Assembly: GCA_949128115.1 (NCBI GenBank)
Contig: OX421966.1
Span: forward strand, 57,781,416-57,845,415
DNA length: 64,000 nucleotides
Origin: Anaspis maculata
Taxonomy: Eukaryota > Arthropoda > Insecta > Coleoptera > Scraptiidae
Direction of reading: 5' to 3'
The position numbers were made by a program, and so were the translations under genes. This document shows positions 10,963 through 22,514 of this stretch, in pieces; the stretch's first letter is position 1; the number at the start of each line of letters is the position of its first letter. Under the pieces are notes generated by a model. The model searched no databases and was not told the DNA's origin. It worked only from the letters and a program-made list of their open reading frames with translations.

Positions 10963-13950
10963 CCACTACTGACCAGAACACTACAGCATGAACCTCTAAA
11001 TGAAAACACCTCAAACTATTGGAGAAAAAATAACTCATCGTTTAAAATTGGAGGATCTGTGGAGAATTGAATGTCCTATAACAAAGACAAGATCGCCATG
11101 AATCGCACTGCAGGGCTTTGAGTTATTCAAGTGGAGAGGTAACAGTTCATAGAGTATGAATCCTGTCAAAGTGTTATCTCCCTCCTCGAATAATAGCCCA
11201 GGCTTTTTAGCATTCAACATGAAACAAATTGATCTACGTGCAATCTTTACGGTATCGTACCCACTTAACCTTACTAAACAACATACTAAAAGTCCCCAAC
11301 TTTCCTCCGTGTGCGTCATAATTTTTGAGGGGGGGGGTCAAAATTTTCAATAAAAAAATTCTAGGACAAGAGTAATCTAGTCAGTGGCTTCTGATTTATT
11401 ATATTTGGATACAGTGGGTTATAAGTGAAGCTTATTGACAAATTAGATGTCTATGGTCCCCATGGGGGGAGCTCGGGAAGGGGGCAATTGGTGACCTATG
11501 CAAGAAATTAGGTTTTCAATAATATTGAGACAATACTGGCATGTTGGGTATCGTTTCCCACTAAATCTGACCTTGCAAATCCGAATATGACATTTGAATT
11601 CCGTTTAAAAACTCATTCAAGCAATTTTCAGCAGAAAAACGTGATTTTGGGACCAAAATAAAGCCGGTTTTTCAATTTGGGTTATTTTTGCGTTTGATGC
11701 AATTATCATTTGGATTCAAGATTGGATTAATTATATGGACTTTTCTGCATAAGACTATCATATCAGAAACGAGACGTAAGTAGTTACAAGGTAAGAAAAA
11801 TAATTTATTGAAAAAAAATGTCGAAGTCCTAAATGTCACTCAAAAATATCTCCGCGCTGTTGAAAAAAATGTATTGCAGCTGTAATATGGCTTTGATTTT
11901 ATCCTTAAAGGTTTCTTCTTGAAGCCAAAGCAATTCTCTAGCTTCCGAAAAAAGAACACTCTACATTAAAATGATGATAATATAACAACAGCAACTTTCC
12001 CGCGGGTATGGACACATTTTTCAGTTTCAAGCTGGCTTACACCGAACATCAAACCAACTCGATTTTATAGTATTCAAGAAATGATAATTATGTCGAATGC
12101 CTGATGTAAATGCGTGAAATAGTTGCAGTTATCGATCCTATTCGAAATTTCGATCATTGATGTATTCAACGTGAAAATATCGTAAATTAAAAATCCACAA
12201 TTTTCAAGAGCAAATTATCATTTTTTTTTTCAATCAAAAATCCTCACAATCTTTTCAAAACAGAGCTTCAACATTGTATTTACATATTAATGATGTATTG
12301 GAGGTCTAGCACAGCACAGGAAAATTTTTATAGCCATGCTCTGCAAAAAATATCAAATTAATATTATTATAATCTCAAATTCACTAGTAGTAAAAAAAAA
12401 TCGCATCCAGCTTACCATCCGTACTCTAAGCTTATTTTGTCCAATATTAGTTTCGTTAAAAACTCATCGCTTGATTTCCAAACAATAAATTGATAATTAC
12501 CTCGAATACCTACCGATAGTACCTATACCCATCTAAAATAATAGCAAAGTTATCTAGCACCTGAAGGGACTAAATACAAAAGTTTATAAAAATAACAGAT
12601 CGTCCTCAGGGTCATACTCAACAAGGTGGGGTAGATTCTCACATGTTGCGCCCCTACAGAACTTACTTACACATTTGCGAATAAGACAAGGATGATCGCC
12701 TGCATCTACATTTTAGACCGTAGTTCTTCATGCAGTTGCAAGACACTATCTTCAAAAGAGTCTCCGGAGCTGAAGGAAGATGCGACCAACTACACGTGGG
12801 TGCTCCCGCGTAGCCCACCGTGTTGTTTGTTCACATCTAGAGTACCTTAGCTATTATTATCTAGCAAAAACCCGCGGTTAATCCGAGGTCTAGGAGCCGC
12901 GATATTACGTGAAATGACAGACACACAGACGGACGGACGGACGGACGAATAATGAAATAAAATATCTTTGTTGTTTGTACATCTAGAGTACTTAAGCTAT
13001 CATCTAGCGATAACCCAAGCGCAATCCGAAGTTTGGTAGTTGAGATATTGCCGGATACTGCAAACGGCAATAACAAGAACAAACTATAAGCGCTACAAGT
13101 AGTAGCGCTAAAACCATAGAGGAAAATTGCGAAAATGTACCTAGTACCTACTCATACGAGTACTACCAGACCAGATTTAGTCAGTATGATGCTGTGCGTA
13201 TTGAACGTAGGATCAATTATTACAGATCAAAGTCTAGGTTAATAATGTTGAAGTGATTTTCCCCATACAATGCGTTTGACGTAACTTCATAGAATCCTTA
13301 TTGGAATTGCTGGACAATTCACAAGGGAGCTAAAAGATACGTCATTTTGAAGCTGAAACTGTAGGGAATCTACTGCATATAATAATACCCAAGTGATATT
13401 TGGTGGTCGATGCAAAAGTAAAATGTTAACTGAAGCATAAGAAAACAAACACGAAAAAAGTGCCATTATCAAGAAATTAAGTCTGTTAGTGTCAAATTTT
13501 GGACAAAAGCTATCCCATATCATTCACTTTGATTCATTATCTTTCATTCAAGACCAAGATAAGAGAAATCGATTGGGTGGTTGAGAACTGAGAGCATTTT
13601 TAAGCGGAAAGTGCATTTTGAGGTGTCTTCATCTTTGCCTGTCAAAAAACCAATGACGCACACGGGGGAAAGTTGGGGACTTTTTGTATGTTATACAGCA
13701 AAGTTTAGTGAACCCAAAACTGAAGAGATTGGCCGTGTTTTAATTTGTTTCATGTTTTGCCGTTTTTTCGACTAAAAAGCCTGAGCTATAACTCATAATC
13801 CTGCATTGCGATTTATTGCGATTTTGTTCATGTTATAGGGAATTCAGTTCTGCACAAATCTTCTAATTTTTGAAGATGAGTCATTATTTCTTCAATAGTT
13901 TGAGGTGTTTTTATTCAAAGGTGCATGCTGTAGTGTTCTGGTCAGTAGGT
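10963..13950. mobile_element. Foldback element, ~3.0 kb
   Basis: The left arm (10,963 to about 11,325) begins CCACTACTGACCAGAACAC and carries CACCTCAAACTATTGGAGAA, then AACATACTAAAAGTCCCCAA and CCGTGTGCGTCAT. The right arm (about 13,640-13,950) holds the same blocks in reverse order and orientation, ending GTGTTCTGGTCAGTAGGTG. The interior (11,330-13,630) holds no recognisable gene. It includes two spaced copies of a ~75-bp block (12,822-12,905 and 12,968-13,050) around a GGAC microsatellite. Confidence 0.72.
12822..13050. repeat. Spaced duplicate of a ~75-bp block around (GGAC)n
   Basis: GTTGTTTGTTCACATCTAGA followed by CTATTATTATCTAGC at 12,822-12,905 recurs as GTTGTTTGTACATCTAGAGT and CTATCATCTAGC at 12,968-13,050. 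Both end near GAGATATT/GCGATATT. The run GGACGGACGGACGG at 12,923-12,947 lies between them. Confidence 0.7.
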
Positions 13951-13961
13951 GCTAGGGCAAT

Positions 13962-14062
13962 TCGTCCCGCGGACAATTCGTCGCGGACAATTCCTCCCGC
14001 GGACAATTCGTCCCGCGGACAATTCGTCTCACGGACAATTCGTCCCGCGGACAATTCGTCGC
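13962..14062. repeat. 16-bp minisatellite
   Basis: About six copies of a unit near GGACAATTCGTCCCGC, with small differences (TCGC, TCTCAC, CTCCCGC), immediately follow the right arm of the 13,950 foldback. The open frames across it on both strands are by-products of the repeat. Confidence 0.88.
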
Positions 14063-14069
14063 AAGTGAA

Positions 14070-15510
14070 GACTTCGGAAGGTGAGGGGGTTATATTACAC
14101 ATGAAGACACAAGGGGGCTCAATAAAGGGATCTAAAAATCACAAGCAAATACAAGGGGCTCCGACAGAGATCCCAACGTCACGGAAAAATGCAACGGGGC
14201 TCAGCAAGGCTTCAAACGATATTGAAAACACAAGGGGCCTTATGGAGCTTCATATAACAAATAAAGACAAAAGGGGGCTAACTGATACTCTGAAAACCAT
14301 TAAACGCTTAAGTGGACCAATTAGGGTCCCATACTACACTCAAGAGACAAGGGGGCTCGAGAAGACTCCGAATATCACATAAAAGCACAAGGTGCTCACT
14401 ACTGCTTCGGAAGCCACGGAAAGATGTGATGGGGCTCAGCATGCAGGGCTTTAAAAGACGTTGAAGAAACAAGGGGGCCCACGGGAGCTACGAATAACAG
14501 AAGAAGGCAACAGGAGGCTCACTGGAATTCTGGAAATCGCATTGAAAAACACAAGGGGGCTCACTAGGGCTCCAAGCTACACTTATGGACACAAGGGGGC
14601 TCACTAGGTCTCCAAACTACACTTTCGGGCACAAGGGGGCCCGATAGAGCTCCGTATATCACATGAAGGCACAAGGGACTTACACTAGGGCTTCCAGCAA
14701 TGTAAAAGCGCACAAGATGGCTTACTGGAATTCTGAAAGCCACGAAAACACATGAGAGGGCTCATTAGGGCTCTCAACGACACATATGGAACAAGGGGCT
14801 TAACAAGAATCTGGAAATCACGGGAAAATGCAAGGGGTTTCTGTAGAACTTCATATAATATTGGTGACACAAGGGGGCCCAGTGTAGCTCTGTATATTCA
14901 AAAAAGGCAAAAGAGGGGGTGACTGGGTTTCTGGAAGCCATGAAAAAACAAAAGGGGCTCATTAGGACTCCATACTATACTTACCGACACAAGGGGGTCC
15001 GATAGGGCTCCGCATATCACAAAAGGCACAAGGGAGCCCAAGGAGCTTTATATAACAACAGGAGGCAAAAGGGGCTCACTGGAATTCCGGAATAAGCTAC
15101 GAAAAAACACAAGAGGGCTCATCAGGGCTTCATACTACACTCGAAGACACAAGAGGGCCTGATAGGACTCTGAATATCACATGAAGGCACAAGGTGCTCA
15201 CTACAGCTCCGAAAGCCACGGAAAGATGTAAGGAGGCTCAGCAGGTCTTCAAAAGACGTTGAAAAAACAAGGGGGCCCACTGGAGCTCTGGATAACATAA
15301 GAAGGCAACAGGGGGCTCACTAGAATTCTGATAGTCATAGAAAAACACAAGGGGGGTCACTAAGGCTCCAAACTACACTTGCGGGTACAAGGGGGTCCGA
15401 TAGGGCTCCGCATATCACATGAAGGCACTAGGGACTTACACTAGGGCTTCCAGCAATGCAAAAGCGCACAAGATGGCTAACCGGGATTCTGAAAGCCACG
15501 AAAAGACATA
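14070..15510. repeat. Degenerate satellite of ~43-bp monomers with higher-order structure
   Basis: About 1.4 kb of diverged monomers of the form CACAAGGGGGCTCACTAGGG followed by CTCCAAACTACAC or CTCCGTATATCACATGAAGG. Groups of monomers repeat as longer blocks. The run from AATATCACATAAAAGCACAAG (about 14,367) to the CAGCAATGTAAAAGCGCACA segment (about 14,692) recurs at about 15,173-15,450, some 0.75-0.8 kb downstream. No ORF is meaningful here. Confidence 0.85.
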
Positions 15511-15729
15511 GTAGAAAAGTCAACATACTAAAAGTCCCTGGAAATCAACCTTGTGCTACGGCCGTCATATTGGAAAATGTCTTAAGATGTCTGCAAATTT
15601 TAGGTTTTTTGCCTTTATCTCTGTAACCGTTGAAAACATCGATTTCATTTCAGAAGCAAAAGTTAGAGCATATGAAACCGAATATTTTGGTGTGTATGAA
15701 TTGAGTATCGCTTTGACAGTTCTTCTGAC

Positions 15730-16135
15730 CCACTAGAGGCATCCCTCCTCCTGACCCAACCATTGCTATGGATGGTTTTGAACTACCAAGGAAATTATGG
15801 TCTAGACTAAAAAATAGAGTCAGAACAAGCTGCGGAAGATGTGCCAGCTCACTGTTCCAGTGGGGCATGACCAACAGCCCCCGCTGCGACTGTGGAGCTG
15901 AATTTCAAACGGTGGACCACATAGTGAGTCAATGTCCGACAAGATTATATCCAGGCCCAGTGACAGAATTCCTTACTCTGACACCGGAGGCACTTCTATG
16001 GCTAGAAAATCTTGACATTCAACTTTGATTTTTCACCAATTTACCCATCATTTATTTATACTTTTTATACATTTTTCTTTCTTTATTGTGCAATGTACTG
16101 AATCCATACGAAATAATAATAATAAAGTTCTTCAG
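15730..16135 (+). mobile_element. LINE 3' end, 5'-truncated (C-terminal zinc-binding end of ORF2 plus 3' UTR)
   Basis: The frame at 15,768-16,028 ends a non-LTR retrotransposon ORF2. It reads LPRKLWSRLKNRVRTSCGRC, then SSLFQWGM, then CDCGAEFQTVDHIVSQCP (a CxC...H...C knuckle) and TPEALLWLENLDIQL before the TGA. This arrangement of Gly/Cys-rich basic segment, Trp, knuckle and terminal WLENLDI is a hallmark of a Jockey/RTE-like ORF2 terminus. The 3' UTR ends in an AATAATAATAATAAAG tail near 16,132, a typical LINE simple-repeat end. Reverse transcriptase is absent, as expected for a 5'-truncated insertion. Confidence 0.78.
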
Positions 16136-16344
16136 ATATAGGCGTTTGAATGTTCAAATTTTTCAAATCTGAAATATGTGTTATTTTCCATGATTTTGGG
16201 TGAAAATTTCTCACGACTATCATCAGTGCCTTTCTCATGTGGCTTGAAGCCTTGCCTGATCAGACGGTTTGCCGGAAATTGTGCCGTTTGACCTGTGTGA
16301 CGTCATCAATTCCAGATGGTGACCCAATTTTTGGAAAAGATACC

Positions 16345-16580
16345 TAACTTGTTGTGATCGGTTCTACATGGCCAGAAAACAAAATGGACCACCTAGCAGA
16401 GCTTCGCCGCCCCCACTACTCCCCTTCAACAATGATGGACACTTTTTTTGCCAAAATGGTATCAAGGGGATATGATACGTCGAACTATGATGTATTCGCA
16501 TCCAATGGATTGACAGGTTCCATCCCCTCCATTTTTACCTGCGATTTCCCCCCCCCCCCCCCCCCTCCAATAACTCAAAA
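16345..16580 (+). repeat. Dispersed repeat, copy 2
   Basis: Plus-strand copy of the repeat at 4,050-4,345, ending in a long poly-C tract (about 16,548-16,565). The open frame from 16,354 contains MDHLAELR and the same conserved core peptide as copy 1. See copy 1 for limits of interpretation. Confidence 0.75.
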
Positions 16581-16993
16581 CCCCCGGGTGCGATTTTTGG
16601 CGATTTTGGATATGTTGTAGAGCACTCAATAGGGTCCTTGCACAAACTTTCAAAATCAGAAATTTCTATGTAGGAACATGCGCTGCTATGTTCCTACATA
16701 GAAATGCTATGTTGTACATAGTCATATAGTTCAAGGAAAAAACTGAAAAAAATTTTTGAAGCTCAATATTAAAAAAGTGAAGTTTTCAATAATTTAAATT
16801 AATTTTCGCGCCTAAAAACAGCCGTGACGTCAGACATGCTGGGGATATTCTGGGGATATTTAGAACGACAGCGCAGCTGTGTTGTTTCTGCACCAGACTG
16901 ACTTGGCACTTCTATGCTTGGCACTTTTTTTTGTCACTGTCAGCTGGAAGTGATTGTCACTTTTGAACTCCTTCGCGCAGCTATATTTTCAAC

Positions 16994-17212
16994 ATGCCTT
17001 CCAGAGTTGTTGACCTCAATGAGTGTTGCTTGATGAGTTGGTGGCCAAATGATTCAACTTCCACACCTGATAAGGGTTTGATTCAAATGCCCCAAGATTC
17101 ACCACGAAGACAACGTTGGCTCGAAGTGCTAAAACGCCAAAATCTGTCGCCTTATACCACTTTTGCCTCGACTTTTGCCTTTGTGAGGATCATCAAAATC
17201 AAGCTGTAGGTA
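16994..17212 (+). pseudogene. Degenerate THAP-type zinc-finger domain
   Basis: An open frame begins MPSRVVDL and holds LIQMPQDSPRRQRWLEVLKR, matching the F-x-x-P-x-(D)-x-x-R-x-x-W core of THAP domains, the C2CH DNA-binding module of P-element transposase and many host proteins. The final Cys-x2-His pair appears one frame away as FCLCEDH (near 17,180), and the first Cys pair is not clean. This copy is therefore probably broken by small indels. Two more THAP-like sequences occur at 22,515 and 61,900. Assignment rests on motif order alone. Confidence 0.45.
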
Positions 17213-17425
17213 CATATCCGACGGCGGAGTTTGCATAGTTGTCTCTACCGTCTCTACCAGCTCTAGAAATACAAAAAATTACAGAATAGATCTGAATCGT
17301 TTTCACTTAGGCCAGGCGCCTTCCAGGCAACTGCTTTCACAACTACTAATCATGATTCCGTTGAGGTCACCCGATCAAATCTTGTAAGGGGTATCTCATT
17401 CTGCTCATCTGAAAAGAACATCTAC

Positions 17426-17561
17426 CTGTGAGCTTCGCTGTGAGTTTTGACTCTTCTTCTGCTTCTTTAAATTTTTCGTTCTTCGCGAAGAATTCTTCCT
17501 CCATCACGAAGTTAACCATCGGCAAATGGTCGGATTCCGCCTGAACAAAACCGTTCTCCAT
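17426..17561 (-). CDS. Candidate first exon of an unidentified gene
   Basis: A minus-strand ATG at 17,561 opens 45 codons reading MENGFVQAESDHLPMVNFVM and EEEFFAKNEKFKEAEEE. They end at a good splice donor (CTCACAG then GTAGATG, donor at 17,425). The N-terminus loosely recalls insect proteins with SWIM-type zinc fingers and YqaJ-like recombinase domains, but I see no downstream exon that would confirm this. It may be an orphan exon or chance. It ends just outside the composite element starting at 17,687. Confidence 0.25.
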
Positions 17562-18039
17562 CGTTATCCCATTTTACACAAAACACAACACAGCGATTAC
17601 GGCTTTCAAATTTTGCGGCTTGACGTTTCGTTTGGCGGCTGCTGTCATGCTGCGCATTTAGGTTGAAGAGGTGTGCGTTTCACTTAGGGCATGTTCCGTT
17701 TTAGTAATAGTCGCAGCGGTACACTGCAGGATCGATAAAAAAGTGGCATTTAAGTATGAAAGCAAACCACTTTGCACAGGTGTCGTCTAGGACCATTTGA
17801 GTGATTTGGTTCGCAGCATCTGAAATTTCATCCCTTAGGGCTTGACGTTTGACCTCTTTTCCATGATGGCGGCGAAAAAATGTTCAAACACTGATAACGG
17901 TCGCTTTTTCGCAAACAAGGGGTCATTTCCGCACAATTGGGGGATGAAAATACCGAAAAAGGCCGTATGACTGTTGTCGGGCTTTTTTCTTCAGTCCAAG
18001 GGCCAAAATTTCCAAATTTATTGCCTTGCGAACGGTAAA

Positions 18040-18470
18040 GTTTATATTAGTACAAGCGGTAGGCAAAACAATCCTGCATTGATTAAAGAAAACAAACATT
18101 TTTGCACAGTGACTCTGAAAACCATTCTGAGCGATTTGACCCGCAGCACTCGATCATTCGTCCCTTAGGGGGCCCATGGGGGCCCTCCAAATTTTCAAGA
18201 TGCAAGAACTTTCACAAAACGATTATTGAGTATCGTCATGTGTGTCATAAAATGAGCTTATAGGTCTATTGAAAATGTTTTCAGCAATTATCGTTGTCTC
18301 CTTTCCATTCTTCACACTTGAAAAAAAAATCTTCAGCAGAGGTCGAAAAATTGTTTTCATTTTTTAATCTACGCAAGGAAACAATAAATTCATATGTTTT
18401 GTTTAGTTCCCGAACAAATCGCATAACTGGGCCGACTTCCTTAGAAATTCGAAGAAAAAGGCTGACTTCT
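18040..18470 (+). repeat. Dispersed repeat, copy also at 59,190-59,690
   Basis: The block running through GATTTGACCCGCAGCACT, the GGGGGCCC patch, CACAAAACGATTATTGAGTA and AACAATAAATTCAT is alignable in direct orientation with 59,360-59,680. Parts of it also occur at 47,480-47,520. It looks like the sub-terminal sequence of the family whose arms flank the broken genes at 6-7 kb and 18-19 kb. Confidence 0.7.
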
Positions 18471-18499
18471 CACTGAATCTCAGTAAACCGACGTCACTT

Positions 18500-19150
18500 C
18501 TGATAAGCATCATGAACAGAAGGATTCGTTTAAAAAAAAGTTAGCTGAACGTTGCGTGGCATTAAAAGATAGCTTTCTGGGATTTGGGAGTCTATTCCAA
18601 GAGCAAAGCGACCAGCTCATAGCATTAGACAGTCACACCGTCGTCTCTGGCGATTAAGTTAAGACTCTATACGCAGCTGAAAAAACTGGCATTGCGGCAT
18701 ACAAATTAGATTTGTGAAGAGGCTTGTATCTCGGTCAACGTCGTTGTACGATCCTGTGAAGAAGATGAACACCAAAATCTTTTCTTCTAAGGTAAAGAAG
18801 GAAGTTCAGGCTTCGTCTGTTGAGAATCTCACTTTGGATATTCAGCTGTTCTCAAGGCTTTTCATGGTCGCCCGTGAGCGAACGTTGGATCTGAAAACGT
18901 TTTTCAACTTTGAAGACCAGAAGTAACCGCCGTCTCTCCTATGAATGGCCAGCTTCGCTCGGGTTAAAAGTCTGATTTGGCAGAGAAACTGGAGTCTCTG
19001 GTGGATGGTGTTCTTATTCCTACAAGTTTTGATGGTATTTTCTATGATGGGGCAGGGGCAGCTGTTGTTCAATCTCATTGGCCGCACAATGTGAAAACTT
19101 TCCAGGAATATTTTCCCTACACTGCTTTGAAGATGTACCCCATGTAACAA
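18500..19150 (+). pseudogene. Broken gene: N-terminal part of the DTDVVVLA family
   Basis: Consecutive plus-strand frames with stops or shifts near 18,655, 18,712 and 18,926 read, in order, LIALDSHTVVSGD, LYAAEKTGIAAYK, RLVSRSTSLYDPVKKMNTKI, LFSRLFMVARERTLDL then FFNFEDQ, and after a shift NGQLRSG, SDLAEKLESLVD, FYDGAGAAVV and NVKTFQEYF. This order matches, from memory, the N-terminal half of the family whose C-terminal half lies at 6,157-7,173. The sequence then runs into the foldback that starts at 19,268, and no C-terminal half is found beyond it. Function is unknown; the pairing of the two halves is by family recall and cannot be aligned here. Confidence 0.5.
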
Positions 19151-19267
19151 AATGGCGACCTTCACAGGTTATGATCCATGGTATGACATTATAGTGACCA
19201 CTGAAGTATAAGGACATCTTAAAATACTCAAAACTCATTATCCTAGATAGGTATGTAAGTAACATTA

Positions 19268-21886
19268 GTACGGACGTTAGCGACACATATCAGGACCAAC
19301 CTTGCATTTCATTCCGTTGCAAAACGCTCTTGCATGTGAGTAGTAGGTACCTACCCTACAGGTAATTTTTAAGAAGTGGTGCCCCGATGGGACTCGCGAC
19401 TGGCGTGCATCCTAAGAGGTCGAAGATCCAAAAAATTACCATTTTTGAAATCGTTGCTTTTTCATACTTTTTTTGCTAGACTATATATTTTCAAGGTCGA
19501 AGAGCACAATGCGATAAGTTTCCAGAATGTGTCATGCACCAGTGGCGTACCAGACGGCTGCGAAGGGGCCAAGGTGCGATTCTTCACAAGTCTTATGGTA
19601 AACCGTAACTAACACTGTTTTTTGACATGTTTAGTATCATTTCTGACCAAATCACATATTCTGATTCAAAAAATAAGTATAAAATTTTGATAGAGACTTG
19701 TTTAAACTGGTTTTATCAGAAAAAACATGATTTTTTTCACCCTCAAAATTGATATTTTGTAAATTATACTTCCACCATTTTTCAATGTTATTATAACTAT
19801 GAATTTGACTTAGTCAGTTGGTTTAGGCTATTTCACACAAAAATATCATTTGCTAAACTTTTTTCCTATTTCCACAAAGTCACGGAGTAATTATGTTTCT
19901 TGGGAAGAATCATGTCAAAGCTTGATGTGACGAAACGTGCTATTTCACAGATAAAAATAGGCTAGGGTCAAAATGTAGCTCTAATTTAGTACTTTATTCA
20001 TTTCAAGGCATGAAAATAGTTTTATCTATCGAACAAAATCACGAACACCAAAATCGGAGCCGTATTTCAGTCATGATATCATTTTTCTTCCGACATTGCG
20101 GAATAAATTTCTGAAAAAACGCGAAGTTTCGACCTATAAATTTGTCGTTTTTGAGCTCCATTCCCATTGTGGTTCAAAACACCGATGATCACAATTTTGA
20201 CATAGATTGTTCAATTGAACTATTTTATGGATGAATTTCATACACCAGAAGTTTCTATCGATGTTACAAAGTCACACGGTAGTTTTGTTTCAAAACGTGC
20301 ATCATGTAGAAATTTAATTCCAAAAGCTCGCAATGTCGGAAGAAAAAGGATGTCATGACTAAGATACGACTCCGATTTTAGTTTTTACTATTTTGTTTGA
20401 TACAGAGAACTATTCCCATGCCTTGAAATGAATAAATAGCGTGTTCCGATTTGTGTAAATTTTACCCGGTAAATTTTGATTCCTTGACGTTAGTAAAATT
20501 TACCTGACAGCATTTCGGAACGCAAGCGGTAAACAGGGGCGGTAAATTAAATTGAGGTTGAGTGACGTGCTACCAAATCTGAAAGTCTGCAGATCAGATC
20601 AGGGATGACACGGAAGCAGATGCATCTAGATTCTTATTAGGTACTGGAATTTGAGGCAGAACCAGGGCAGAACAAGAAAATGGTCTTCCTGAATAACCAG
20701 TGAATCGACAAGCAAATGATAAATGAAGGCTAAGAGCACATGGCCAGCAAAAAAGAGACAAGATCGCATGCGCCAGAAACATTGTTCATCTGATCTTTTG
20801 GTTACAGTGCTGGAAGGGGTTGTTCGGCTGGCTGAGGTGCTGAAGCAGTGCGTAGGAAACCGTTTTGTTTTCAGTATCACGACATACATTGTCTGCATCT
20901 CGGAAATTCTTTTGGTTGCGGTGTTGCGGTGCTGGAAGGAGTTGTTCGGCTGGCTGTAGCAGTAAAGCGTAGGACATCGTTTTCAATGTCACGATCTGTA
21001 ATATTACTGCCAATAGCGTCACATTTACTGAAAATCACTGAGCTCCTACACGCGGTACAAGGCTGACACGCGGTAAACTTCTGTGAAATTCACCGCGTCC
21101 CGTTTTATAATTTGACAGCGGTAATTTTTACAATTGTAAAATTTACCTCAAATCGGAACACGCTAAAAGTAACAAATCAACGCTACATTTTGATCCTAGC
21201 CTAATTTTTCCCGTGAAATAGCACGTTTCGTCACATCAAGCTTTGACATGATACATCTCAAGAAACAAATTCATTCTGTGACTTTTTGTAAACGGGAAAA
21301 AAGTTCAGCAAATGATATTTTTGTGTTAAATAGCCCAAACTAACTGTGTAAGTCAAAATTATAGTTATAATAACATTGGACAGTGATGGAAGCAGTATTA
21401 CAAAACATCAATTTTGAGGGTGAAAAAATCATGTTTTTTTCTGATGAAACCGGTTGAAACACGTCTCTATCAAAATTTCATACTTATTTTTGGAGACAGA
21501 ATGTTCGATTTGGTCAGAAATGATACCAAACATGTCAAAAAAAGTGTTAGCTACGGATTACCATAAGTCTTGTGAAAAATCACACCTCGGCCTCTTCACA
21601 GCCGTCTGGGACGCCACTGGTGCATGACACTTCCTGGAAACCTATTGCATTGTGTTCCTCGACCTTGAAAATATGTAGTGCAGCGGAAAAAGTATGAAAA
21701 AAGCAACAATTTCAAAAATGATAATTTTTTGGACCTTCGACCTCTTAGGAAGCACGCCAGTCGCGGGTCCCATCGGGGCACCACTTCTTAAAAATTACCT
21801 CTAGGTACCTACTACTCACGTGCAAAAGCGTTTTGCATCGAGATGAAATGCAAGGTTAACCAACTAACCGTTAACCGTCCGTACTA
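19268..21886. mobile_element. Foldback element, ~2.6 kb, with nested insertion in the right arm
   Basis: The left arm from AGTACGGACG (19,268) pairs with the right arm ending CGTCCGTACT (21,885). Matching blocks include CTTGCATTTCAT, GAGTAGTAGGTACCTA, AAGAAGTGGTGCCCCGATGG, GGTCGAAG...AATATA and the TCATTTCTGACCAAATC block. The inner part (19,990-20,125 against 20,329-20,440) pairs through TTCAAGGCATG and TTCTTCCGACATTGCG. The right arm is interrupted by 20,439-21,167. Without that insert the arms are about 0.85-1.0 kb around a ~200-bp loop. Confidence 0.78.
20439..21167. mobile_element. Nested small inverted-repeat element
   Basis: The ends AGCGTGTTCCGATTTGTGTA and TCAAATCGGAACACGCT are inverted repeats of about 17 bp (one or two differences), each followed by an A/T-rich GTAAATTTTACC-like segment. 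The element interrupts the right arm of the surrounding foldback; the left arm shows the uninterrupted sequence. A flanking TAA or TAAA may be the target duplication. No transposase ORF is present. The interior contains two related copies of GTGCTGGAAGG followed by TTGTTCGGCTGGCTG (about 20,810 and 20,930). Confidence 0.68.
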
Positions 21887-22514
21887 CATAGAAATTTTTC
21901 GTTCGAAGGACAATAAATTTGGAGATTTTGGCGCTAGGACACAAAATATAGGGTCCGCAACATTCATAAGTCTTTTTTTGGTATTTTCATGTCCGAATTG
22001 TGCAGAAATTTTCTTTTGTCTGTGAAGAGGCGACTTTTATCAGTGTTTGAACATTTTTCAGCCGCCATCTTGGAAAAGAAGCCAAAAGTCACATCCAGGG
22101 GTGGTCGAGTCAGATTGTTAGAGCCGTGCCTGTTAGACAGAGACCAAAGAGACGAAGACGAAGTAATTTTGCTAGATGCAAATAAAAGATGGCGCCAGTA
22201 TATGCAGCGTTTTGCAGCGATCTCAAACTATTCAAATACAAAATCAAAGCAGTCTCATGTCACGAACGAGCATGACAAGTTTCAAACTTTTTTAAAACGG
22301 TTGTTCGGAGTGTGGTTTTTCTTCAAAATCGATACAAGGTGAATGAAGATGGACAATAATGGATGCTACATCGGTGCAAAACAGTATCACAGAAGGTATG
22401 CTAATGAATTGAAAATTCCATGAACTTCTGAGCGAACTCCTACAAACGGTCCAAGTTTCATATTGCGAATGTTACAGATGTTTCAACCACGGAAAAGGAC
22501 TAGGACTGCGAATA

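Noticed and set aside
13870..14382. 170-codon plus-strand ORF
   Set aside because: It spans the end of a foldback arm, the 16-bp minisatellite and the satellite; its content is only repeat translation.
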